DNA of 64,000 nucleotides from positions 201,557 through 265,556 of the forward strand of contig MU006115.1 of assembly GCA_010093705.1 (NCBI GenBank), written 5' to 3'. Shown here piece after piece: positions 54,899 through 64,000 of this stretch (the first letter of the stretch is position 1; each line of letters opens with the position of its first letter). The stretch comes from Patellaria atrata CBS 101060 (Eukaryota; Ascomycota; Dothideomycetes; Patellariales; Patellariaceae). Position numbers and translations under genes: made by a program. The notes beneath the pieces were generated by a model, which was not told the DNA's origin, did no database searches, and saw only the letters and a program-made list of their open reading frames with translations.

Positions 54899-56881
54899 TC
54901 AACCCACAGTCACCGCTGTCTCAACAGTCGCATTCTTGTCATGCCACACGACCTCCGTGGCGCTTTCCTTTTCCTTAAGGTCTTCATCAGTTCTCCGCAT
55001 ACACTTATAAGCGGGAAACGCGCGAGCAGGGAGTCGAGCTTCGAACTAGATAAAATCAGTATCACTGCTCGTGATATTAAACCGGTTACATAACATACCA
55101 TTTCATCAATTTCCTCAAGTGTGCGATCCTTGACTTCGGGGAGGTAAAAGTAGACGAATCTGCATCAAGTCAGCTCCTTTCAAGACACGATTGGATAGAA
55201 TAGAGAACTCACAGGATGGAGACGATACATGATGGAAACCAAATGTAGCCATATTTCGGTCCCCAGTTCAAGGAATCCGGATTGATAAAATACGGAGCCG
55301 TGAATTGCGTGAGCCAAGCACCCAAAAATCCCAATGCCGTCGCAATCCCGAAAGTATATGATCGCATCCGTTGAGAGGGTAGTTCACCGCCTGAAATCCA
55401 GGCGTATGTCGTTACCATTCCCTAAATCATCGTCAACTTTCTACGTTCTGCATTTATCTATAGGTAGAAAGACTTACGTTGTATCCGAACATGTAGATTA
55501 TCGTGAAAGCGACCACAATCTTGCCGGTCTTGGTTGAATTAGGTTCTATATCATATACCACGGCAACTATCAGTTGACACGCTGCACAAATTGACAATCC
55601 ACCAATGAGGAACCTTCGTCTACGGCCCCATCTGGTGATAAGAGCGGCATTTAGCATGATAGCAGCTAGGGCAACTGCATGGAGAATGCAAGAGTTCTCG
55701 AAAGCATCACCAACATGGGCCATTTCGAAGAAATACGTGCCGTAGGCTGCTTATGATAAGCTATCACACATGTATAGCCCAGATGTAAACCACTCACCGA
55801 TGATAAACATTGACCCGGACGCAGCTTGTGTCTGCAAAGTGCATATTGCAAGAAGAGAACGTCGGCGCTCTACCGGGTCCCGCCACATATCAGCAAAAGC
55901 CGTATTCTTCGCAACCTCAGTCTCTGAATTCAGCGACTCTTGAATATCTGCAAACTCAGCTGCGACCAGGTCGTCTTTCTCTCTGAGCCATTTCAACGAC
56001 TTTTGAGCTTCATCATTCCTCCCGTGAAGCATAAGCCATCGAGGAGATTCGGGGATAAAGTAGAGTCCAACAACGAGAATTCCAGGGATGACGTAGATTA
56101 CTTGGAGGCGTTATTAGCGATCATTCCCAAGGAGTGGAGTGAGGAACTTACAGCCAAGTGGAACTATGTAAGAATCTTTTCCTGGTAAATCTTTGGTGAA
56201 GTTATCTATAATAGCTCCAACAGTACTACCTGAACTACTGTCAGTGTACTGGAAAGATATAACGGCTCTTATACATACCAAGAGACACAAACCACAGAAA
56301 TACCGATAATGCAAATCCTCGGTACCTTGCGGGAGAACATTCTTGAAGATACAATTGGGAGAACGTCATAAAACCGCCATTACCGAACCCGATTACCAAA
56401 CGCGCCACATAAAGGGCTTCAATGCTGGTCGTGGTCATCATTATCACATTGGCCACAATACAGATGATACAACTAATCCACATTGCCAATTTACGTCCCA
56501 TATATTTTGAAATCGGCCCTGAAATTGTAAGTTCAGTGTCGCAGACGATTAAGTAACAAACGTACCTGCCGCAAAGGACGTAACAAAAGCGCCGAGAGTC
56601 ATTAGTGAAGAAATCAGCTGTTGTCTATCGTGGGCAATGTTGTAACCTATGGGGCTCGCAGGATCTACATGTCCGTACACCTGTCCACTATGAGTCAACA
56701 AACATTCTAGAAATACTTTTTACACGTTAAAGGTTACCTTTAGAAATCCAGGCATTGCTTGCAAACCAGCAATCAGACCAAAGTCAATACCGTACTGAAA
56801 AGGAGACATGGCAACAAGGAAACAAGCTATGAAACACTTCCAATTAGCTCTGAAGCCACTTTGGTAATACGTCTGCGCCAT
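54899..56881 (-). CDS. MFS sugar-transporter-family protein
   Basis: Nine exons (56881-56738, 56680-56566, 56518-56279, 56229-56152, 56100-55798, 55746-55478, 55421-55213, 55159-55099, 55045-54899) keep frame to give 521 residues with about twelve transmembrane helices. Sugar-porter signatures are seen: YGIDFGLIAGLQ near the start, GRK in the loop after helix 2, FIPESPRWL before the central loop, TRWGRRRRFLIGG as the second GRR loop, and LPEVKDRTLEEIDEMF at the end (PET/PEV-type motif). Members move hexoses, quinate, glycerol or other small molecules across the plasma membrane. Eight introns of 47-57 bp have consensus borders. Placement in a cluster with oxidative enzymes suggests a substrate or product transporter. 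Confidence 0.9.
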
Positions 56882-58044
56882 AATCTGGCAGTATCACTTC
56901 TGATGATTAGGTGTTGAGACAGTGTAGAAGACTGGAAAGAGCATTCGAACAAGAGCTTAAGGAAGATTTACAGATGCAAAGGAAAGCAATGCAAGGTGTT
57001 CACGTGTAGTCAAGTAACCTGATTTGCATGTCTACAAGAGAATACGATCTACGCATGGAAATATGGCAATTTGGACAAGGGGATGGTGTTCACACTGAGG
57101 GGTCAGGGCTATCTTCCCGATGTAGACAGTTTCCAGACGGGATAACGGATTCCTCGTGGGCGACGAATATCATTATTCAGTTCAATTTGCTCGAATCTAA
57201 TAACTGTGACTTTGATCTTGCATGCTCGCCCTTGATAAATTATACCAGAAGCTGGAGATTGCAATGACCTTGCACGGGGAGTGGCGAGCACCTGGATAGC
57301 CGAAATCGACACGAAGACATGTAAAGGGCATGCCATAACAGATTCCATGTTGTTATAGGTGGCGAGCAACCGTGAGCTGAAATGGGTCACAGTTGGGCTC
57401 TAAACAGCTAGTCTTTTGCAACAAGATGCACCATTATCTCCTCTAGAATGAGTGAGATGGTTAAGCTACATGATCAGAAGTAAATGTAGGATATCCTTGA
57501 AGGTTTTCACCACATACAAACCTGGCATTAGTTAGCAGGAAGAAGAATCGGGAGGGATTGGAAGTACAGACTGTTACGACTACTTTATCTCACGTCGGCA
57601 GATAGATGTAGCTGGGGTCAATTACAAATGAATGTAGAATCCAGGCTCTTCAGACAAGGTGAATTCCAATGAAGTGGTTCGAATTGAGTTTCGCTGTCGG
57701 TCCTTAGCCGTTCTTAGCCTATATATGTAGCATCTGATTGAGTTCGATAGGACAGCTGGTGGGGTACGGGACTAGTATTCGAGCATCCTAGCAACCCCCC
57801 TCATCCCCCATCAACTCCTAATACAACTGATCTACAGTGGAGGAGAAAATAATGTCGCAGCAGGTAGGAAATCGCCTACCCGATGTATTACTTGTATCGG
57901 AACTTAAAATAGGCCCGAAAGGCTAGAGTCAGTCCGTCCTAATCTTTTCCAATTGTTTTTTTAGATTTGGTCTTCATTCGAGAATTGTCACCACAGAGGT
58001 AGCAACGCAAGAGAATCTGTGCACCAAGAGCTTATAGTTCCAAG
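56882..58044. other. Divergent intergenic region
   Basis: About 1.16 kb between the transporter start and the P450 start, so both promoters should be here. A 79-codon plus-strand frame near 57028 has ATG but no family content. A CT-rich leader lies just before 58045. Confidence 0.4.
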
Positions 58045-60036
58045 ATGCTTCAAGAACAAGGCTTGCTCTCAAGCGCAGACTACTCTCAGCTTTTCCGCAT
58101 CATACTCCTGTTCGGACTTGCGATATCGATAGTCGACTATGGATACATGCTATGGTTACACTGGAAAATGGTTAATACTTCATATAAGCATGGAAAGAAG
58201 GCTCCTGCTGACGGTACAAGCCCCCAGGGCCGTTACCTTTACCAATCATTGGGAATACGCATCAGTTACCGGACAATAAGCCTTGGCTACTATTCGAGAA
58301 GTTAGCCCAGGACTATAAAACACCAATAATAACTTTTTGGGTACATCATCAACTTACCAGTTGACGAAATGAATGTGCTGACCAGAGTCCACGTAGATTG
58401 GTAGAAATCCTACCGTTTGGGTTTGTGTCTTCACTTCAGTAAGGGATAGCTTATATCCTAATGGATGTAGATAAATGATGCCTGGGCGGCTTCCGATCTT
58501 CTGGATCGGCGAGCAAACATTTATTGTTCTCGGCCCCGGATGATAGGTACCAAACGTCATTTCGAACTCGCAGAGGAAGAAACTGACCAGCTGCTAGTTT
58601 TCGCTGAACTTGGTAGTGGCCAAGATAATGTTGTAAACATGTACTACGGCGAGCGCTGGAGGGTCCACCGGCGGATTATGCATCAAAATATCGGTATACA
58701 GCAAGTCAAGAAGCACGGCGCCTTCCAAAATCTTGAGAGTAAAGTTGTCGCATTTGATCTATTGACAAGTCCGGAGGAATATGTCTCTCATTTTGAAAGA
58801 TATGCAACAAGTGTAGTATCCATCATTGGTTTTGGTAGACGAGTGAGCTCGTCACAAGATCCGATTATCACTGAGGTAATTGCGGTTATGCACAAAGCCG
58901 CAGATCTGAATGTTCCGGGAAAAACGTAAGTTTACCTAATGAGTAACTAAGATCTCATATCTGACATTCCGATAGATTTCCCATGATGATTGAGACGTTC
59001 CCGGGTAGGCTTTCAAGAGTAAACGCGATTTAATCACTTACTCAATGTCTATAGTTTTGGCGAAAGTGCCAGAGAAATGGGCTCCATGGAGGAAAGGACT
59101 TGGTGACAGAAGAAGAAAAGGAGGTAAGGACTCAAAGGGGAATAGACAATAAATAAACAACTGATCGACAAAGGTCACTACTTCTTTCACTCCCTTGCCG
59201 ACGAAGCGAACCGAAGGGAAGGGCACGAGGATAGTTATGTTAAGAAAGTCTTTAAAGAGCAACCAAAATATAATCTTAGACCAGAGGAAATATCTGCCTT
59301 AACAGGAAACCTTTTCGGGGCTGGTGCAGATACATCCGCCTCTACTCTTATTACGTTCGTATTGGCCTGCTGCGCATTCCCAGAAATGATGAAGCCAGCT
59401 TGGGAGGAGCTTGACCGTGTTGTTGGCCCTTACCGTAGTCCTTCGTTTGATGACGAAAAGAATCTTCCGTATGTCCGAGCATTCGTCAAAGAAGTGTTCC
59501 GGTGGAGGTCAGTTGCAATCATCGGAGGCCAACCGCATGCACCGATTCAAGACGACTACTATAAGGGCTGGTACATTCCAAAGAATACTTGGGTCCAAGG
59601 GAATGTATGGGCAATTCATCATAATGAACGTGAATTTCCCGATCCAGATCGTTTTAACCCAGGAAGGTTCTTGGAAGGCAGTAAAGATCACCGACCATTC
59701 CCAGCAGAAAAGGGGTACATGACCTTCGGATGGGGTCGTCGAGTCTGTAGTGGTCAAGCATTAGCAGAGCAGGGAACGTACATTACAATAGCCAGAATAC
59801 TATGGGGCTTCAACATCCGAAAAGCCCGCGACAAGCAGGGAACTGAAATTCCAGTGGACATATTCAAGTATACAAACGGATTGAATATGAGACCAGAGCC
59901 CTTCAAATGTCAATTCGTACCCCGTTCGGAGGAGATTAGAGAAACGATCGAAAGGGAGGGAAGAGCGGCTTTAGATGAATTGCAAATATACGAAGGTACC
60001 ACGGAATACAAGATGTCGGACTTCTATAAAAAATAG
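58045..60036 (+). pseudogene. Cytochrome P450 gene with a broken 5' third
   Basis: The 3' two-thirds is well ordered: a long frame ending at 58926, then exons 58977-59005, 59055-59123 and 59174-60036 with canonical introns. They encode YGERWRVHRR (C-helix WxxxR), GAGADTSAST (I-helix), EVFRWR (ExxR), FPDPDRFNPGRF and the haem loop FGWGRRVCSG, resembling the pisatin-demethylase-like fungal group. The start from ATG 58045 has a membrane anchor, but at the proline hinge the frame shifts by one base (PPGPLPLPIIGN is in another frame), and between about 58330 and 58540 the protein restarts after in-frame stops, with a second F-W-I-G-x-Q motif. So the gene is probably dead, or its start was rebuilt by a hidden exon. 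Confidence 0.65.
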
Positions 60037-60724
60037 ACCTAGTACTGTATAGAATTTACGTACGAGATAGATGTAATGGACTTGTGAACCAACCCGTAAA
60101 ACTATCTTCCTCAGCTTCTATGGGACTTCGGATAAGTACCTCTGCCCCGTCATGAGATTTTCACGGTCACTGTACGGTCATTCTCATATTTCGCGTCAAG
60201 AGAGCCAAAATCGCAAAAAGAACTATTAGCCGTATTTGCACACTACTGAATTAGATGTACAAACTCTACGTATGCTCTTGAAATTTTCCCAACTTGCCTG
60301 GATAAACGCTTGAAAATGTATGTATGGTACAGAAAGAACACGTGGAATCTGACCGTACAGCGACCACATATTGATTGAGACTTCAAAATCAACAGTTATG
60401 GTAAAGTCAAAGTAGTGAGATTGACAATGTGTTAGATAAACTGGATCTGCAGGTGCACTGAGTATATCGCTTGATTTGCTACTACTGAGAGATGCGGACT
60501 ATTTGTATACAGAGCGAAGACAACGAGCATGAATCAAAGGAAATGTAAGGGAACTGCAATCACTGGGAATCACCGTATATCGAGTATTGACGAATATATT
60601 AAGACTAGAGATTTCCAGTAGCTATGGAGTGGGCAACTTGATGTTGGAGTTGCCCAGAGATCTAATCTGATAAAAAAGGTCACGTGATAGGAGGAATGAG
60701 ATTTGTGGTAAGGGAACCGTGACA
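60037..60724 (-). other. Flank and partial LTR of the Ty3/gypsy element
   Basis: On the minus strand TGTCACGGTTCCC begins at 60724 directly after a polypurine tract, as expected for the start of a 3' LTR (TG...CA). The far end of the LTR could not be fixed because no second LTR is in the window; it lies somewhere between about 60100 and 60650. A perfect 8-bp inverted repeat (GGGCAACT ... AGTTGCCC, loop 9 nt) lies at about 60632-60656. The rest is AT-rich sequence downstream of the P450. Confidence 0.5.
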
Positions 60725-60745
60725 CTACCCCCCTCCCCGAGCGGC
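60725..60745 (-). other. Polypurine tract of the LTR retrotransposon
   Basis: The minus strand reads GGGGAGGGGGGTAG immediately before the LTR start TGTCACGG. Such purine runs prime plus-strand DNA synthesis in Ty3/gypsy elements. Between it and the stop of the pol frame at 61054 lie about 310 bp of non-coding element sequence. Confidence 0.6.
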
Positions 60746-61053
60746 TACTCCGAAGCCGTGCACTTCCGATGCTCGAAACTCACTTGCTAATCATCTACTA
60801 TGCACCCCCTAGTAGCTTCGTGCTTCTTGTTGTTGCATTTGTCACGTCACGTCGAGGTATGTCTGATAACGTCAGTTCGTTGGAACGTTCTGCAATTCGT
60901 AGCTTGAATCTGAAGACGGAGCTCATGCTGTAGTCAGGCTGCTTTTGTTTAGTCTATCTTCTAACTTAAATGTTTGGATCTGCTGTTAGTCCGGAGGCAG
61001 ATATGCTAATTTGTAGGAAGTCCTAGTAACCGCCTTAGTCGGCACGGTGGTCG

Positions 61054-63630
61054 TTACTTCGGAGAAGCAGAGCGCCCCCTTAATTTGGTATCATCTAGAG
61101 AGTCTGTTACTACGTAGTGATCTCCTCCGGATACTAACAGTGAGTCCATCAGATGTTCCCATTGTTCGCGCTTGCTAAACAGCTCGTGTGGTCCAGGTTT
61201 TGCCGGGTAAGCTTCATGAAATCGTTGTACCTCTCCTGGGCAGTGTAGCATATTCGGCCAGTCGTTCCAGCTATTGTCGCTATCCGGAAACCCTTTCCAT
61301 TTTACTAAGTAACGCAGCAAGCCTTTCTTCCGTGTGATTGGATCGTTCGATCTCCTATCTATCTTCGAGTTCAATATCATTTCCACTTCATATTCCGCGG
61401 AACCGTCGTCGTGTGTTTGCGCTGGTTGTGGCGCTTCTTCAATCTGCACTGGCAGCGGCGTGGTGTCTTGTAGATGAAGTAGAAATGAATGGAACACTGG
61501 AAAGATCTTCATGGTTTTAGGAAGTTTCAGCTCGTAAGCAGCGTTGTCTATGACTCGTATAATTTCGAATGGACCTTCGTGCTTATGGTCAAGCTTCTTG
61601 TTCGGACGTATGGTCTTTATATTCCTTGTGTCAAGCATGACTCTATCGCCGACGCGTAGCTCTGGTGCTGGCATCCTCGTGCGGTCTGTGGCTTCTTTCT
61701 GCTTTGCCTGCGCCCATAACATATTAGCTCTTAGCTCCTTTCGTAGGCGCTCGATTCTTTCTATAGTGAATCCGCGGCTTTGATGTCTCTGATCTGAGGA
61801 GCTGGTGTCGTTATGCGTGACGGCAGTGGTAGTGGTGGTTCTAGTCCGCATCTCGGTTGGTAACCCTTTGTAGCTTCGAACGGGGATATTCCAGTGGTCT
61901 CGCTCTTGTGCGAATTGGCCTCGAATTCGGCTACAGCGATAAAATCTACCCATTCATCTTGGTTGAAATTGACGAAGCAGCGTGGGTATGCTTTCAGCAC
62001 GCCGTTAGCATTCTCAGTTTGGCCATCTGTCTCCGGGTGCCATGCTGTGGATAGTTTTGGCTTTGTGCCCACTCTCTGACAGAGTCGTCTCTAGAAATGC
62101 GCGACGAACTGCGACCCCCTGTCGGAAACTATGCTCTGTGGGTAGCCTTCTTCTCTCCAGATCCAGTCTATGTATGCTGTTACCACGTCTTCAACCTCGA
62201 GTCCTGGAATTGGTATAAACTTCTTCTTCTTCGATAAGCGATCTACAACCACTAAAATGTGTTTATACGTTCTACCGTTTCTCGAGCAAGATGGTAGTTC
62301 TACGATGAAGTCCATTGCTATGTCCTTCCAATATCTATCCGGCACTGGAAGCGGTCGAAGTACCCCGTGTTTCCTCTCGTGATATACCCCGGATTGTCTA
62401 CAAATGATACAAGCCTTGACGTATTGGGCGACTGTTGCTGTCATCTTTGGTCAGTAGTAGAATTGGCTGATCCTCTCATATATGGTTATGCGTCCGGCGT
62501 GGCCCGTAGGGAGCGACTTGTGCCAGCTATCGAGTATCTTGGTGCGTAGCTCCGCGTTGTCAGGAATCCATATTCTGCCTCGGTGTAGTAGCAATCCGTT
62601 CTGTATAACGCAGTCGCCCAGCTCAACTCTTAAACCTCGTTTGATGAGTTCCATTGGTATGCGTCTATCGCCTTTCCTTTTGCACAATAGGATTGTCTGG
62701 ATGGTCTCGTCATTCTCGGAAGACTCTTTGATCTGCTTGAGTATCTCTTCTATAGATGCCGTGTCGTTTCTGCCTGGCTCCTCTGGGTCTGTATTAGCAC
62801 CGAGTTCTGGTGGTTGTTCTTCGCTTAGGTTATAGATTATTGCGGTGAGTTCGGCGGTGTCTAGTTGTACCCTATCTGTGATTACTATGGCTAGGTGGAT
62901 AGCTCTTATAGAGTTCTTGTCTATATTCTCCGGTCGTAGTATGCTGCGAATTTGATGCATCTTTCTGGGATCGGTGTCTGATAAGGGTAGGTCTTAAGAT
63001 CCTCTGGTAAGCGCGTCTGGTTTTGTCCCTTGCCTTCCTGGTCTATACGAGATCTTGAAGTTGAATTCGGATAGGAACTCGGCCCATCGTGCTTGTCGGC
63101 GATTTAGCACCTTTGTTATCATGAATCGTTCCAGGTTTTGGTGATCTGTGATCACTTGAATGGGGTCGTCTTCCGCCGTTCCCATCAACTCTGGCTTCCA
63201 TTCCTCGAAGGCACGGACAATCGCGAGTAGCTCTTTATCGTAGATGTCGTAATTACATTTAGCCGGCGATATCTTCTTAGAAAGGAACGCGACCAGTCTT
63301 AGTATGCCGTTATCGTCTAATTATGATAGGACTGCTGCTACTACGTAGTCTAAAGCGTCCGTCTCGAGCTAGGACTCCTTATCTGGGTCGAAATATGCTA
63401 GGATTGGTGCTGATGTAAAAGATCTCTTTAGGGTATCGAAAGCCCTTTATTCGTCGCTATCCTCGTGCTAAGGGTGTAGGTGTACTCTATATTCTATCTT
63501 TATTAAGCGTGCTAGTGGTGCTACTATAGTTAAGTAGCCCTTTATAAATCTTCTATAGAAGTTCGCTAGATTTAAGAATACTTAAATATCTTTTAAATAT
63601 TAGAGTATTTATTAATTAATAATAGTTATA
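61054..63630 (-). mobile_element. Ty3/gypsy chromovirus, degenerate pol (RT/RNase H, integrase, chromodomain)
   Basis: Reading down the minus strand from 63630: the end of reverse transcriptase (NLANFYRRFIKGY), the RNase H region ([17 protein letters not shown] and [11 protein letters not shown]), the integrase zinc-binding stretch (HAGRITIYERI, then CIICRQSG), the integrase core (DFIVELP, VVDRLSKKKKF, VSDRGSQFVAHF, DGQTENANG), the GPF/Y-like part (GPFEIIRVIDNAAYEL) and a chromodomain (YLVKWKGFPDSDNSWNDW) ending at 61054. Stops interrupt it: TGA for Trp at 62453-62451, TAG for Trp at 62093-62091, TAA for Gln at 62996-62994, and others near 63320-63470; a frameshift lies near 61765. Gag, protease and most of the RT are missing because a DNA transposon adjoins at 63630. 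The element is inactive. Confidence 0.85.
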
Positions 63631-64000
63631 ACGTAAAGCATCACCGAGTGTCGCACACCACCGAGTGTCGCAGAATTTCTTGGCAGCTATTACCTCTACT
63701 ACAACACGAAATGTCTCAATAACAACAAGATAATAAAGCTCAACAAGAAGGCCGAATAGAGCTTGCACTTCAAGCCTATAAGGAAGGCCAATTTCGAAGC
63801 CTACGACGCGCCGCCGCCGCGTATAACGCGTGCCCACGAAAGCTTCAGCGAAGATACAACCAAACCCTCGCCCGAGCCAATTGCCAGCCTAATTGCCAGA
63901 AGCTCACCGCGACCGAAGAGCAAACGATCGTCCGATATATTCTTGACCTCGATTCGCGAGGATTTGCGCCCCGGCTGTGTGAGGTAGCAGATATGGCAGA
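63631..64000 (+). mobile_element. Fot1/pogo-type DNA transposon, 5' end, cut by window edge
   Basis: The element seems to begin just after a TA at 63629-63630 (ACGTAAAGCATC). It has two direct copies of CACCGAGTGTCGCA at 63642 and 63659. A transposase frame starts at ATG 63711; its fourth codon is TAA, but the frame then runs open to base 64000. It encodes a helix-turn-helix of the psq type (GRIELALQAYKEGQF, then RAAAAYNACPRKLQRRY) and EEQTIVRYILDLDSRGF, the usual N-terminus of Fot1-like transposases. TA target and family are consistent. CAA to TAA is a RIP-type change. It is inserted inside the chromovirus. Confidence 0.8.

Noticed and set aside
1-64000. CRISPR array, riboswitch or operon structures
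   Set aside because: The window is eukaryotic nuclear DNA; no direct-repeat/spacer pattern or other prokaryotic signal was seen.

Overview
The window is nuclear DNA of a filamentous ascomycete (Pezizomycotina). Nearly every recognisable gene is split by 49-100 bp GT-AG introns with CTAAC-like branch points, and the gene content is typically fungal: HET-domain proteins, a fungal G3BP-like protein, BRF1, a GPI-anchored wall protein, an AA9 lytic polysaccharide monooxygenase (LPMO), cytochromes P450, a Ty3/gypsy chromovirus and a Fot1/pogo transposon. Moderate GC, small secreted proteins and many HET and F-box genes fit a Leotiomycete (Helotiales-like plant-associated fungus), but that placement is inference.

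Layout. 0-3.4 kb: a gene cut by the left edge and an NTF2/RRM stress-granule-type gene. 4.4-14.7 kb: two HET-domain (heterokaryon incompatibility-like) genes flanking a small conserved gene with a 6-nt first coding exon and a decayed F-box gene that ends in three degenerate ~167-bp repeats. 16-18 kb: an AA9 LPMO with a GC-AG intron and an 83-residue cysteine-rich secreted protein. 19-22.8 kb: a P450 convergent with a short-chain dehydrogenase (SDR), then an unknown protein. 23.5-31.7 kb: accessory, decaying DNA holding a secreted unknown protein with a frame break, two genes each carrying one in-frame stop, an F-box/ankyrin relic and a HET relic.

31.8-50.2 kb is a conserved housekeeping block: an oxidoreductase-like mitochondrial protein, an EF-hand MscS channel, a GPI protein, a DUF2458 protein, a COX14-domain protein, a cysteine-rich membrane protein, a 16-cysteine metallothionein-like protein, a mitochondrial UbiB/ABC1 kinase and the Pol III factor BRF1. 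It is interrupted by a degenerate ~160-bp tandem array near 46.5-47.2 kb. A tRNA-Ser(CGA) with an intron lies at 51.0 kb.

51.3-60.0 kb resembles a small catabolic or secondary-metabolic cluster: FAD monooxygenase, SDR, sugar-transporter-family MFS and a P450 whose 5' third is broken. 60.6-64 kb is a RIP-scarred (repeat-induced point mutation) Ty3/gypsy chromovirus, cut at its reverse transcriptase by a Fot1/pogo element that runs off the right edge.

Exon boundaries were placed by hand from splice consensus and frame continuity. Where summed exons keep frame to a natural stop I am fairly sure of them; function calls rest on remembered family motifs, not on a search.
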